This document shows positions 37,522 through 46,433 of a DNA stretch of 64,000 nucleotides, in pieces. Numbering within the stretch: position 1 is the stretch's first letter; each line of letters opens with the position of its first letter. The notes beneath the pieces are model-generated. The model was given only the letters and a program-made list of their open reading frames with translations, did no database searches and was not told where the DNA came from. The DNA is taken from NCBI GenBank assembly GCA_046350095.1, contig JAXMBA010000010.1:1-64000 (forward strand), read 5' to 3'. The translations under genes and the position numbers were made by a program. This DNA comes from Urbifossiella sp046350095 (GTDB lineage Bacteria; Planctomycetota; Planctomycetia; Gemmatales; Gemmataceae).

Positions 37522-38808
37522 TCAGCCGCGGACCTGCCCGTCGCCGGTGACGACGTACTTGTACGTCGTGAGTTCCCGCAGTCCGCACGGGCCGCGGGCG
37601 TGGAACTTGTCGGTGCTGATGCCGATCTCCGCACCCAGGCCCAACTCGAAGCCGTCGTTGAACCGCGTGCTCGCGTTCACCATCACTGCCGCGGCATCCA
37701 CCCGCTCCGTGAACCGCCGCGCCGCCGCCAGGTCGCTCGTGACGATGGCGTCGGTGTGTTTGGAGCCGTAGGCGTTGATGTGCCGCACGGCCGCGTCGAG
37801 GTCAGGCACCACCTTCACCGACATCACCAGGTCCAGAAACTCGGTGCGGTGGTCGGCGTCGGTCGCGGGCTTCGCGGACGGCACCCGCTTCCGCGTCTCC
37901 TCACAGCCGCGCAGCTCGACTCCCTTCGCCTGGAGCGCGACGGCGACTCGCGGCAGGAGAGTGTCGGCGACGGCGACGTGAACCAGCAGGCTCTCGGCGG
38001 CGTTGCACACCCCGGGCCGCTGGCACTTCGCGTTCACCACGATCCGCTCGGCCATGTCCGGGTCGGCGGCCTCGTCGAGGTAGACGTGACAGTTGCCGTC
38101 GTAGTGCTTCAGCACCGGCATCGTCGCTTCACGAGCCACGCGGCGGATCAGGCTCTCGCCGCCGCGCGGGATCGCCAGATCGATGTGGTCGCCGAGCTGC
38201 AACAGATGCCCGACGGCCTCGCGGTCGGTGGTCGGCACTAACTGCACGGCGTCGGCGGGGAGGCCGCATGCGGGTAACTCGGCGGCCAGGACGCGGTGCA
38301 GGGCGGTGTTCGAGTGAATCGCTTCCTTCCCGCCGCGGAGGATGACGGCGTTGCCGCTCTTGACGCACAGCCCTGCGGCGTCCACGGTCACATTCGGCCG
38401 GCTCTCGTAGATGAAGAACACGACGCCGAGCGGCACCCCGACCTTCAGCACTTCGAGCCCGTTCGGCCGCCGCCCGCCCTCGCGGACCTCGCCCACCGGG
38501 TCGGGCAGCGCCGCCACTTGTCGCATCCCATCGGCTGCGGCTTTGAGGCGGGCGGGTGTGAGCGTCAGGCGGTCGATGGCGGCGGCGTTCAGGCCATAGC
38601 CGGGAGCGGCGGCCACGTCGGCGGCGTTGGCGGCAACGATCTCGGCGGAGCGGCTTTCGAGCGCGGCGGCGGCGGCGAGTAGCCAGCGGTTCTTGGCGTC
38701 GGTGCGGACGGTCGCGAGGGCTTCGGCGGCGGAGCGGGCGCGGGCGGCCAGGTCGCGGCAGAGCCCTTCGAGGTTCGCTTCTGAGTTCGCGGAGAGGACG
38801 ACGGTCAC
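37522..38808 (-). CDS. proA: Gamma-glutamyl phosphate reductase
   Basis: This encodes 428 residues from a GTG at 38808. The aldehyde-dehydrogenase-type fold shows VGVPLGVVFFIYESRPNVT, KSGNAVILRGGKEA, PRGGESLIRRV and the catalytic cysteine in CQRPGVCNAAESLLV. The C-terminal STRFNDGFELGLGAEIGIST is diagnostic of ProA. It reduces gamma-glutamyl phosphate with NADPH in proline synthesis. It lies 18 bases downstream of folP on the same strand. proB is not in the window. Confidence 0.95.
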   Translation of the reverse strand: MTVVLSANSEANLEGLCRDLAARARSAAEALATVRTDAKNRWLLAAAAALESRSAEIVAANAADVAAAPGYGLNAAAIDRLTLTPARLKAAADGMRQVAALPDPVGEVREGGRRPNGLEVLKVGVPLGVVFFIYESRPNVTVDAAGLCVKSGNAVILRGGKEAIHSNTALHRVLAAELPACGLPADAVQLVPTTDREAVGHLLQLGDHIDLAIPRGGESLIRRVAREATMPVLKHYDGNCHVYLDEAADPDMAERIVVNAKCQRPGVCNAAESLLVHVAVADTLLPRVAVALQAKGVELRGCEETRKRVPSAKPATDADHRTEFLDLVMSVKVVPDLDAAVRHINAYGSKHTDAIVTSDLAAARRFTERVDAAAVMVNASTRFNDGFELGLGAEIGISTDKFHARGPCGLRELTTYKYVVTGDGQVRG

Positions 38809-38826
38809 GGCGCTTCCGGGTGCGGG

Positions 38827-39708
38827 TCAAGGTGTAGGGATTGTACCACCGGCGGGTTCCGGGCGGCGAGCGCGGTTGATTGCGTCCAGCAACACAACGG
38901 CGTCGCGTGTCGCGGCCACGTCGTGGACTCGCAGCACGTGCGCCGTCCCGCGTGTGGCGGCGATTGCGGCCACGGCCAGTGACCCGGCCGTGCGGTCGGC
39001 AGGCTCGCGGCCGCACAGCGTGCCGATGAACTTCTTGCGGCTCACCCCCAGGCACACCGGCCGGCCGGGCGCGGCGATGGCGTCGAGGTGGGCGAGCAGC
39101 GTCAGGTTGTGGTCGAGCGTCTTCCCGAAGCCGATGCCTGGGTCGAGGCAGACCGCGTCCGGGGAGATACCGACCGCGGCGAGGGCGTGCAACCGCGCTT
39201 CGAGATACCCCGCAACTTCGGCCACCACGTCACGGTAGATCGGGTTCTGCTGCATCGTCTTGGGTGCGCCCCGCATGTGCATCACGACCACGCCCGCCCG
39301 CGTTGCGGCGACGACCCCCGGCATCGCGGCGTCGGCCGTGAGGCCGGATACGTCGTTAACGATCGACGCACCCACGTCCAAACAATGGCGGGCGACTTCG
39401 GCTTTCGTCGTGTCCACCGAGAGGGGCAGGGCGGTTCGCTTCGCCAGCCCGGCGACCACGGGCAGTACACGGGCCAGTTCGTCGGCTTCGCTCACGGCGG
39501 CGGCGCCGGGGCGCGTCGACTCGCCCCCGATGTCGAGGACGTCGGCGCCTTCCGCGGCAAGTTTCAGCCCGTGGTCGATCGCAGCCGTCGGGTCGAGGAA
39601 GCGGCCGCCGTCCGAGAAACTGTCCGGGGTGACGTTCACGATCCCCATCACGAGCGGCCGCGGGCCGATCGTGAAGCGGTGTCCCCGGCAGGCCCAAACG
39701 AGTGCCAT
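38827..39708 (-). CDS. folP: Dihydropteroate synthase
   Basis: This encodes 293 residues. The TIM-barrel signatures are MGIVNVTPDSFSDGGRF, ADVLDIGGESTRPGA, SVDTTKAEVAR, IVNDVSGL, DPGIGFGKT and CLGVSRKKFIG. It joins pterin pyrophosphate with p-aminobenzoate in folate synthesis. The ATG at 39708 shares its first base with the stop of the upstream HD gene (TAATG), so the two are translationally coupled. proA follows 18 bases on. Confidence 0.95.
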   Translation of the reverse strand: MALVWACRGHRFTIGPRPLVMGIVNVTPDSFSDGGRFLDPTAAIDHGLKLAAEGADVLDIGGESTRPGAAAVSEADELARVLPVVAGLAKRTALPLSVDTTKAEVARHCLDVGASIVNDVSGLTADAAMPGVVAATRAGVVVMHMRGAPKTMQQNPIYRDVVAEVAGYLEARLHALAAVGISPDAVCLDPGIGFGKTLDHNLTLLAHLDAIAAPGRPVCLGVSRKKFIGTLCGREPADRTAGSLAVAAIAATRGTAHVLRVHDVAATRDAVVLLDAINRARRPEPAGGTIPTP

Positions 39709-40277
39709 TACGCGCCCTCAGCCCGGCGGAGGGTGTCGCGGTCCAGGGCTTCGCGGATGGAGGCGACCAACGGCGGGGCGGCGGTGTACTGCCGGCCGTA
39801 GTCGAGGTTGAAGCGGTAGTCGAAGCCCGGCGGGTTGGCGCCCTGCGTGTGCTGGAGAATGGTCTCGAGCTTGTCGAACGCCTTCGCCAACTTCGCCTCC
39901 GGCGTCGCGGCGGCCTCGTACTCGTCCCAGAGTTCGGTGACGTGGTCGCGTATCGCCGTGGGGAGCGGGGCGAGGAGCGTCAGCAGGTCGGCGCGCTCGC
40001 GGTCGGACTTCGGTGCGGCCGCGGACTGGTTCACGGCCGGCACGTCGCCGCCGATCGCCTCGCCGAGGTCGTGGACGACGCAGATGCGGATGAAGCGGGC
40101 GAAGTCGATGCCGGGGAACTGGTCGGCCAGGACGACCGCCATGAGGCAGAGCCGCCAGGTGTGGTCGGCGACGCTCTCGGCGCGGCCGGCGGAGGTGTAG
40201 CCGCTGCGGGTCTGGGTCTTGAGCGCCGCGGCGGCCCGGAGGAAGTCGAGGACGCCGGCGAGTTCGATGGTCGTCAT
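39708..40277 (-). CDS. HD-domain phosphohydrolase (YfbR/HDDC2-like)
   Basis: This encodes 189 residues from the ATG at 40277. The HD metal motif is split as usual: ESVADHTWRLCLMAVVLAD (His), ICVVHDLGEAIGGDVPA (His-Asp with following Glu) and a C-terminal Asp in FDKLETILQHT. It is of HDDC2/5'-deoxynucleotidase type and probably dephosphorylates nucleoside monophosphates. The upstream extension to 40331 lacks a ribosome site and was not chosen. It is coupled to folP by TAATG. Confidence 0.88.
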   Translation of the reverse strand: MTTIELAGVLDFLRAAAALKTQTRSGYTSAGRAESVADHTWRLCLMAVVLADQFPGIDFARFIRICVVHDLGEAIGGDVPAVNQSAAAPKSDRERADLLTLLAPLPTAIRDHVTELWDEYEAAATPEAKLAKAFDKLETILQHTQGANPPGFDYRFNLDYGRQYTAAPPLVASIREALDRDTLRRAEGA

Positions 40278-40346
40278 GGGTGCCCCGGGAAATGATACGG
40301 CCCGCCCCCGAAAGGAGGCGGGCCGCGGCATCGGGTTCGCCCGGAG

Positions 40347-40922
40347 TTACTTCTTCGCCAGTTCGGTGCGGATGGCGGTCTGGAGCTCGTTGGACTCCGG
40401 GGCCACCGCCGACTTGAACCGGGCGACCACGCGCCCGTCGCGGCCGATGAGGAACTTCTCGAAGTTCCAGCCCACCTCTTCCGTCTTGCCGTCGCGGACC
40501 GTGGCCGAGGTCAGTGCCTTGTACAGCTCCACCTTGCTCGGCCCCTTCACGTCCACCTTCGCCGTCATCGGGAAGGTCACCTTGTAGTTCGTGGTGCAGA
40601 ACTTCTGGATGTCCTCCTCGGTGCCCGGCTCCTGGGCGCCGAACTGGTTCGACGGCACCCCCAGGACCACCAGCCCGTCCTTGCTGTACTGCTCGAACAG
40701 TTCCTGCATCCCCTTGTACTGGTTCGTGTACCCGCAGCGGCTGGCCACGTTCACCACCAGCACCACCTTCCCCTTCAGCGCGGCAAGGTCGATGTCCTTG
40801 CCGTCGATCCCCTTCATCTTGCCCGTGAGCGGAGTCATGGCCTTCTCCTGGCCGTTGCCGACCTCTACGCCGACGGCCAGCGTCAGGGCCGCGGTGGCGG
40901 CGGTCAACAGCAGTGCTTTCAT
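40347..40922 (-). CDS. Exported cysteine-type glutathione peroxidase
   Basis: This encodes 191 residues. The N-terminus (MKALLLTAATAALTLAVGVE) is a signal peptide. The peroxidatic residue is Cys63 in NVASRCGYTNQY, with Gln93 (PSNQFGAQEPG) and Trp152-Asn153 (GWNFEKFLIG) completing the tetrad. Selenocysteine is not used here: the codon is TGC. It reduces peroxides with thiols, probably thioredoxin, in the periplasm or envelope. ATG at 40922 was chosen for the signal peptide. It is a monocistron between the HD gene and the aminotransferase. Confidence 0.93.
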   Translation of the reverse strand: MKALLLTAATAALTLAVGVEVGNGQEKAMTPLTGKMKGIDGKDIDLAALKGKVVLVVNVASRCGYTNQYKGMQELFEQYSKDGLVVLGVPSNQFGAQEPGTEEDIQKFCTTNYKVTFPMTAKVDVKGPSKVELYKALTSATVRDGKTEEVGWNFEKFLIGRDGRVVARFKSAVAPESNELQTAIRTELAKK

Positions 40923-40993
40923 GTGTGGAAGCTCCTCGTAGCGGTCGAACGGATTGGTAGCCGGCACCCGGGTAGACGGTCAACCCGGGCGGG

Positions 40994-42154
40994 TTATTTT
41001 GCGGCCCGCAGCCGCAGCAGTCGCTCCCCGGCGTCGCGGAGCGTCTCTTCCCGCTTGGCGAACATGAACCGGACCTGCGTCCGGCCCCCGTCCTTCGGGC
41101 GGAAGAAACTACCTCCCGGCACTCCGGCCACGCCGACCTTCTCGATCATGCGGCGGACGAACGCCACGTCGTCGAGGTCGGACAGCGCCGCGAAGTCGGC
41201 CATGACGTAATACGCGCCGTCCGGCGGGCGGGCGACGAAACCCGCCTCGTGCAGGTACGGTAGGAACAGGTCGCGGCGGGTGCGGTAGTGGTCGCGGAGG
41301 CCGTCGAAGTAGCTGCGGGGCAGGGCCATCGCCGCGGCGCCGGCCACTTGCAGAGGGTGCGGCGCGCCGACCGTGAGGAAGTCGTGCGCCTTACGGATGC
41401 CGGCGGTAATCGCGGCCGGGGCGACGGTGTAGCCGAGCCGCCAGCCGGTGACGGTGAACGTCTTCGACAGGCCGCTGATCGTCACGGTTCGGTCCGCCAT
41501 CCCCGGCAGCGACGCGATGCTGACGTGCGGCCGCTCGGTGAACTGGATGTACTCGTAAATCTCGTCCGAGATAGCGACCGCGTCGAACTCCTGGCAAAGG
41601 TCGGCGATCTGCGTCAGTTCCTCGCGGCTGTACACCTTGCCCGTGGGGTTATTCGGCGTGTTCAAGATGATCGCCTTCGTGCGCGGTCCGAACGCGGCCC
41701 GCAGGTCGGCGGGGTCGAACGACCAGTCGGGCGGGTTCAAGTGGACCCAGCGCGGCACGGCCCCCGTGAGGAGCGCGTCCGGGGCGTAGTTCTCGTAGAA
41801 GGGCTGGAAGATCACGACCTCGTCGCCGGGGTCCACGAGGGCGAGCATCGTCGCCATCAGGCACTCGGTCGCACCGCAGCAGACGGTGACGTGTTCGTCG
41901 GCGTCGGCCCACGCGAGGCCGTTGAAGGTGCGGGCCTTCTCGGCGACGGCGGCGCGGAGGGGTGCGATGCCCCACGTCACGGCGTACTGGTTGAACCCGT
42001 CGCGGATGGCGCGGCAGGCTGCCTCTTTCACTTCCTCCGGCGGGTCGAAGTCGGGCATCCCCTGGCCGAGGTTCACGGCCCCGTAGCGCTGCGCGAGCCG
42101 CGTCGTCTCCCGGATGACGGACTCGGTGAAGTGCTGGACGCGAGACGCGAGCAT
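40994..42154 (-). CDS. Class I/II pyridoxal-phosphate aminotransferase
   Basis: This encodes 386 residues. Conserved blocks are NLGQGMPDFDPP, NTPNNPTGKVYSREEL, ISDEIYEYIQF, the PLP-lysine motif ISGLSKTFTVTGWRLGY and the C-terminal arginine region RTQVRFMFAKREETL. The layout matches the MetC-like/kynurenine-glutamine aminotransferase group. The exact substrate is open: aspartate, methionine or kynurenine types cannot be told apart here. It is cytoplasmic and ends 71 bases upstream of the GPx start on the same strand, next to the dienelactone-hydrolase gene. Confidence 0.9.
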   Translation of the reverse strand: MLASRVQHFTESVIRETTRLAQRYGAVNLGQGMPDFDPPEEVKEAACRAIRDGFNQYAVTWGIAPLRAAVAEKARTFNGLAWADADEHVTVCCGATECLMATMLALVDPGDEVVIFQPFYENYAPDALLTGAVPRWVHLNPPDWSFDPADLRAAFGPRTKAIILNTPNNPTGKVYSREELTQIADLCQEFDAVAISDEIYEYIQFTERPHVSIASLPGMADRTVTISGLSKTFTVTGWRLGYTVAPAAITAGIRKAHDFLTVGAPHPLQVAGAAAMALPRSYFDGLRDHYRTRRDLFLPYLHEAGFVARPPDGAYYVMADFAALSDLDDVAFVRRMIEKVGVAGVPGGSFFRPKDGGRTQVRFMFAKREETLRDAGERLLRLRAAK

Positions 42155-42169
42155 CGGCCATCCCGGCGG

Positions 42170-42910
42170 TCAGAGGGTTCGGCTGAACAGGTCCGCCGCG
42201 AGCCCCATCGCGTGGCGCGCGGCGGTGGGGTCGTAGCGGTCGCCCTCGTCGCGGAGGAAGGCGTGGGCGGCGTTGAACTCGTGCCACGTGAACCACACGC
42301 CGGCCGCGTCGAGGGCGTCGTAGATGGTCCGCCGCCCGGCCGCGGGGACGTGCGGGTCTTGTCGGCCGAACACCATCAACAACTCGCCGCGGATGTCGCC
42401 GGCGCGGGCCAGCGAGTCGGCCCCGCCCCCGAGCGTACCGGTGTGTAGGTCCGTCGGGTAAAAGCACGCCGCGGCTTGCACGTCGGGGTGAAGCGCGGCG
42501 CGAAATGCGAGGTGACCGCCGAGGCAGATGCCGAACGCTCCCACGGTTCCGGTGCCGGCCGGGTGATTCTTCAGACATGCCACCGCGGCTCCGATGTCGG
42601 CGTCGAACTCACTCAGCGTCACGATCTGCTTCAGGGTGTTTCCGCGGGTCTTACCGGCGTCGTCGTAGCCGAGCACGCAGCCGGGCGGCTCGTGCGCGTG
42701 ATACACCTCCGGCACCGCGACCCGGTAGCCAAGCGACGCCAACTGCACCGCGAGCCGACGAACGGGCGGCGTCTGCTGGAAGATTTCGGAGTACAGGACG
42801 ACACCGGGCCGGCGCACCCGCTGCCGGCCGGGTTCGTGCGGGGCGTACAGGTACGTCCGCATCGGCCCGGTCGGCGTCGGTAGGTCGGTGGTGTCGTCGG
42901 TGACGGTCAT
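42170..42910 (-). CDS. Dienelactone hydrolase family protein
   Basis: This encodes 246 residues from the ATG at 42910. The alpha/beta-hydrolase core shows GVVLYSEIFQQTPPVRRLA, the nucleophile in GAFGICLGGH (Cys, as in dienelactone hydrolases), a late Asp in FGRQDPHVP and His in FNAAHAFL. It hydrolyses ester or lactone bonds; the substrate is unknown. It is separated from the BSP gene by two bases and from the aminotransferase by 15, on the same strand, so all three may be cotranscribed. Confidence 0.88.
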   Translation of the reverse strand: MTVTDDTTDLPTPTGPMRTYLYAPHEPGRQRVRRPGVVLYSEIFQQTPPVRRLAVQLASLGYRVAVPEVYHAHEPPGCVLGYDDAGKTRGNTLKQIVTLSEFDADIGAAVACLKNHPAGTGTVGAFGICLGGHLAFRAALHPDVQAAACFYPTDLHTGTLGGGADSLARAGDIRGELLMVFGRQDPHVPAAGRRTIYDALDAAGVWFTWHEFNAAHAFLRDEGDRYDPTAARHAMGLAADLFSRTL

Positions 42911-42912
42911 GG

Positions 42913-43944
42913 TCAGCGGGCGAGCGACGCGCGCCACTCCTGGTTCAATTCCTCCACGTCCTTGCCGGTCAGTGCCCGCCACGCGGCCGGCGTGTAGCGG
43001 CCCTCGCGGCACATGGCGTTCAACTTCGTCACCGCCTGCCGGTCGTAGCGGTCGGTGACGAAGGCCAGGAACGCCGCCGTGGTGCGATAGCTGCCGTTGT
43101 ACTGGGCCTTCTCGGGCGCCAGCCGGCCGGCCTTCCCCGGCTCGTAGCGCCAGAAGCGGCAGTAGTCGGCGATGCCCTCGACGAGCCAGCCGGGGTTGCC
43201 GCGGCCCTTGTACTGCTGCACGCAGTGGACCGTCTCGTGAACCATCGCGCCGATGTCGTCGGGCCGGCTCTGGAAGTACTTCACGGACCCGATGATCCGC
43301 CCGCCGCCGGCCGCAGCGACGCCCGCGTAGTCGTTCTTGAGCGTCATCCGCACCTGCGTCGGCGGTGTGTAGCCGTCGCTGGCGAGGAAGGCGCAGATGT
43401 CCGGGTACTCGCGCTCGCAGACGCGCACCACCTTCTCGCCCCACGCCTTCATATCCGGGGCGTCGGTCACATCCAGGACGAACTCGATGGGGTAGCGGAA
43501 GGGCACGACCTGCGGCTCGGAGCGGATCGTGAATTCGCGGACGACGAGCGGCCCGTTCAGGCCCGCGGTCGCGCGGACGCGAACGGCGCGGGCGGACACC
43601 TCCCCTGTGGGCGGGGCGGCAAAAAAGGTCTTCCCGTCGGCGGAGACCTCGATAACTGTCGGCGCCAAGCCCTCGCCTGGTCGGCCAATCAGCGCGGACA
43701 CGCCGTGCAGCGTCACGGGCCGGTCGAACGTCAGCGTCAGGTGGTCGTCCTGCTTGGCATCGCCGTCAGAGGTGAACGAAGTCTCCGGGTCGCCGTCAAA
43801 GGCGAACTGGCGGATGCGACTACCCGCGGTGGGTAGCGAGGATTCCGCGACCGCCCTGACGACCGGCCGCGGCGCGGGGGCAACGGGTTCGGCGAGAAGC
43901 GGGGCTGCGGCGAGAGCCGCTGCCAGCGTCGAGACACCACGCAT
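42913..43944 (-). CDS. Exported basic-secretory-protein-type peptidase with discoidin-like domain
   Basis: This encodes 343 residues. The ATG at 43944 has TGGAG upstream; a TTG four codons earlier is less likely. The signal peptide (MRGVSTLAAALAAAPLLAEP) is followed by a beta-rich region at about 38-140 that looks like an F5/8 C (discoidin) domain (SFTSDGDAKQDDHLTLTFD). The BSP/plant-peptidase domain has the zinc motif HETVH at 236-240 and Glu in GWLVEGIADYCRFW. It probably cleaves wall or matrix proteins outside the cell. The sigma-54-driven small gene diverges from it. Confidence 0.85.
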   Translation of the reverse strand: MRGVSTLAAALAAAPLLAEPVAPAPRPVVRAVAESSLPTAGSRIRQFAFDGDPETSFTSDGDAKQDDHLTLTFDRPVTLHGVSALIGRPGEGLAPTVIEVSADGKTFFAAPPTGEVSARAVRVRATAGLNGPLVVREFTIRSEPQVVPFRYPIEFVLDVTDAPDMKAWGEKVVRVCEREYPDICAFLASDGYTPPTQVRMTLKNDYAGVAAAGGGRIIGSVKYFQSRPDDIGAMVHETVHCVQQYKGRGNPGWLVEGIADYCRFWRYEPGKAGRLAPEKAQYNGSYRTTAAFLAFVTDRYDRQAVTKLNAMCREGRYTPAAWRALTGKDVEELNQEWRASLAR

Positions 43945-43983
43945 GCGGATCTCCAAAGGCCATCGTCGTTCTACCCCGCAGCA

Positions 43984-44002
43984 TTTGGCACGGCGACTGC
44001 AT
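43984..44002 (+). promoter_or_regulatory. Sigma-54 promoter for the 44069 small gene
   Basis: TTTGGCACGGCGACTGCAT has GG (43987-43988) and GC (43999-44000) ten bases apart. It lies about 67 bases ahead of the ATG at 44069, in the gap to the divergent peptidase gene. Confidence 0.8.
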
Positions 44003-44068
44003 TACGGCGTACCAACCGGCACCGGGCCGATAACCCCGGTAGTTACCTTACCCTGTGGAGTGGCGATC

Positions 44069-44287
44069 ATGGCGGACACGATTGGCGGCAAGCTCACGGA
44101 GGCCGGCAACACGATCGCCGAGGCGGCCCAGAAAGCGGCCAACAAGATCGGCGAGAAGGCGACCGAGGTGAAGGACTGGGCCTCGCAGCAGGTCGATAAG
44201 GCCAAGAACCGCATCGACGAGAAGGCGACCGAGGCCCGCAACGCCGACGAGGAGGCCCGGGTCGACGCGGCCGCCAAGAACGGCTGA
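44069..44287 (+). CDS. Small LEA/CsbD-like amphipathic helical protein
   Basis: This encodes 72 residues, almost all charged amphipathic helix: EAGNTIAEAAQKAANKIGEK, then EVKDWASQQVDKAKNRIDEK. Composition resembles LEA and CsbD stress proteins. It lacks the membrane tail of the similar protein at 18992. The ATG at 44069 follows TGGAG. It has its own sigma-54 promoter and a strong terminator, as does the 18992 gene. A role in stress protection is inferred from composition only. Confidence 0.75.
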   Translation: MADTIGGKLTEAGNTIAEAAQKAANKIGEKATEVKDWASQQVDKAKNRIDEKATEARNADEEARVDAAAKNG

Positions 44288-44308
44288 TCGATACCACCGA
44301 CCGACGAC

Positions 44309-44342
44309 ACCCGGGGACGGAGGTCCCCGGGTTTTCTTTTTT
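44309..44342 (+). terminator. Terminator after the 44069 small gene
   Basis: ACCCGGGGAC-GGAG-GTCCCCGGGT forms a ten-base perfect stem followed by TTTCTTTTTT. Confidence 0.92.
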
Positions 44343-44432
44343 GGGCTTCGCGCTTGCGTCGGCATCCCGGCTCGGGTCTAGTAGGGCTCTGGACGCCCGT
44401 CGCCCCTCCGGGGGCCAGCCGCGGAGGCGGCC

Positions 44433-45746
44433 GTGTCTGCGACCACGAACCCGTTCGACACCGAATCCCGCAACTGGCGCGGCCGCCTCGCCGCCAGTGT
44501 CGAGTTAATGCGTGCCCTGAGTCGGTCGTCAGACCCGCAGGAAATGTACGCATTGTTCTCCCGCCGGATGGACGAACTGTTCCCCGTCACGCGCCGGCTG
44601 TCGCTCTCCCGCCGCGGGCTGCGGCCGCCCGAGTACCGCGTCACGCGGTGCACCCTGTGGAAGGACGCGGCGAACCCGTGGACCGAGCCGGAGCGGCTCC
44701 CCGTCCACCGCGGCGGCGTCCTCGCCGAACTGCTCTACGCCGAGGAGCCGCGGCTCATCCCCGACCTCAAACTGATCGACGACGACGACCCGGCCGCGGT
44801 GTACCTCGCGGGGCAGCGATCGGTCCTGGCCATCCCGCACTTCGAGCAGGGCATCGCGGTTAACGCCATCGTCCTGGCCCGGGAAGAGCCGGACGCGTTC
44901 TCGCGCGACCGGCTTCCCGATCTCGTCATGCTCAGCAACTTGTTCGGTCGGGCCACCCAGACACTCGTGCTGTCGCAGGCGGTGAAGGGGGCGTTCGACG
45001 CGGCCGACTTCGAGATGAAGGCCGTCGCCGACATTCAGAAGGCGTTGCTGCCGGAGGGCGTGCCGCTGGTTCCCGGCCTCGACGTGGCCGTGGACTACCG
45101 CGCCGCCGCGCGGGCCGGCGGCGACTACTACGACTTCTTCCCGCTCCCCGGCGGAAAGCTCGGCGTTCTGATCGCCGACGCCAGCGGCCACGGCGCCCCG
45201 GCCGCGGTTCTCATGGCGATGACGAACAGCATCGCCCACACGCTCCCCGAGGCGGACCGGGCCTGCCCCCACGGCCTTCTCACACAACTGAACGCACACC
45301 TGGCCCGTCGCTACACCCGGCCCACGGGCAGCTTCGTCACCGCGTTCGCCGCCGTGTTCGACCCGGCGAACCACACGTTGACCTACTCGAGCGCCGGCCA
45401 CGCCCCGCCGCTGGTGGCCCGCGCCGACGGCACCCGCTCCACCCTCAACCGTGCCCAGAGGTTGCCCCTCGGCATCAAGCCGAGTGAGACGTACACCGAA
45501 CAAACGGCAGCGTTTCAGCCCGGCGACCGGGTGGTGCTCGTGACCGACGGCATCCTCGAAGCGGCGAACGCGGCGGGTGACATGTTCGGGATGGCCGGCG
45601 TCGGCTCGGCGCTGCGGCCGGTGTGCGACGCCGCGGCCGATGACCTGGCGGCTCTTCTGGCAACGTGGTCGGCCCACACGGCCGGGGTGACCACGACCGA
45701 CGACCGGACGGTGGTGGTGGTCCGCGCGACCGGGGGGGAGACGTGA
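44433..45746 (+). CDS. RsbU/SpoIIE-type PP2C phosphatase with GAF-like domain
   Basis: This encodes 437 residues from a GTG. The N-terminal part (about 20-190) looks like a GAF sensor (LPVHRGGVLAELLYAEEPRL, VLAIPHFEQGIAVNAIVLA). The phosphatase domain (about 200-430) has the metal-binding motifs AARAGGDYYDFF, LIADASGHGAPAAVLMA, SSAGHAPPL and RVVLVTDGILEA, with the terminal DDRTVVVVRA. It removes phosphate from Ser/Thr, probably from an anti-anti-sigma partner not visible here. It overlaps the next gene by four bases (GTGA). Confidence 0.9.
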   Translation: MSATTNPFDTESRNWRGRLAASVELMRALSRSSDPQEMYALFSRRMDELFPVTRRLSLSRRGLRPPEYRVTRCTLWKDAANPWTEPERLPVHRGGVLAELLYAEEPRLIPDLKLIDDDDPAAVYLAGQRSVLAIPHFEQGIAVNAIVLAREEPDAFSRDRLPDLVMLSNLFGRATQTLVLSQAVKGAFDAADFEMKAVADIQKALLPEGVPLVPGLDVAVDYRAAARAGGDYYDFFPLPGGKLGVLIADASGHGAPAAVLMAMTNSIAHTLPEADRACPHGLLTQLNAHLARRYTRPTGSFVTAFAAVFDPANHTLTYSSAGHAPPLVARADGTRSTLNRAQRLPLGIKPSETYTEQTAAFQPGDRVVLVTDGILEAANAAGDMFGMAGVGSALRPVCDAAADDLAALLATWSAHTAGVTTTDDRTVVVVRATGGET

Positions 45747-46345
45747 GCCGGCGGGCGAAGCTGCGGGTGGGCTTTTACTTGTTGTTCGCCGCCGCCCTCG
45801 TCGGCGGGTGGTACGGGACGATCTGGTGGGTCGAACGCGACGTCCGGCCGCCCGGCCACGTGGACGTGGTCTTCAAGGAGACGCCGCAGGACGCGGTCGA
45901 GAAAATGCTGGAGATGGCTCGCGTCGGCAAGGACGACGTGGTCTACGACCTGGGCTGCGGCGACGCCCGCTTCCTGATCACGGCTGCGAAGAAGTACGGG
46001 TGCAGCGGCGTCGGCTACGAGATTCAGCCGCACGTCGCCGCCCTGGCCCGCGAGCGGGTCGCCGAAGCCGGCGTCGGCAACCTGGTCGAGATCCGCGAGT
46101 CCGACATCTTCGACAGCAGCGTGGACCTGCGGCCCGCGACGGTGCTGACGCTGTTCCTACTACCCGAGTTGAACGTCAAATTGATCCCGAAGATTCAACA
46201 GATGCGGCCGGGCTGCCGGGTCGTATCTTTTCTGTTCGACATGGAGGGGGTGAGGCCGAAAGAGTCCATCATCTACTACATGCCGAACGTGAAGCGCGAC
46301 TGCCGACTACACCTGTGGGAGACCCCGCTGGAGTTCACGAGGTAG
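45743..46345 (+). CDS. Membrane-anchored SAM-dependent methyltransferase
   Basis: This encodes 200 residues from a GTG overlapping the previous TGA (GTGA). One N-terminal span (KLRVGFYLLFAAALVGGWYG) anchors it. The catalytic part has motif I VVYDLGCGDARFLITAA, SGVGYEIQPH and a VLTLFLLPELNVKLIPKI block. This resembles the bacterial Dot1-like or 'possible lysine methyltransferase' group. The substrate is unknown. The overlap ties it to the phosphatase gene. Confidence 0.8.
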   Translation: MSRRAKLRVGFYLLFAAALVGGWYGTIWWVERDVRPPGHVDVVFKETPQDAVEKMLEMARVGKDDVVYDLGCGDARFLITAAKKYGCSGVGYEIQPHVAALARERVAEAGVGNLVEIRESDIFDSSVDLRPATVLTLFLLPELNVKLIPKIQQMRPGCRVVSFLFDMEGVRPKESIIYYMPNVKRDCRLHLWETPLEFTR

Positions 46346-46433
46346 CTCGCCCGTCGGGGTGGCGGGGCTCCCGGCAGCGGGTATGATTCCACCACCCACA
46401 CCCGTCCCCCGCCAGCCGTGATGACCCGGTGTC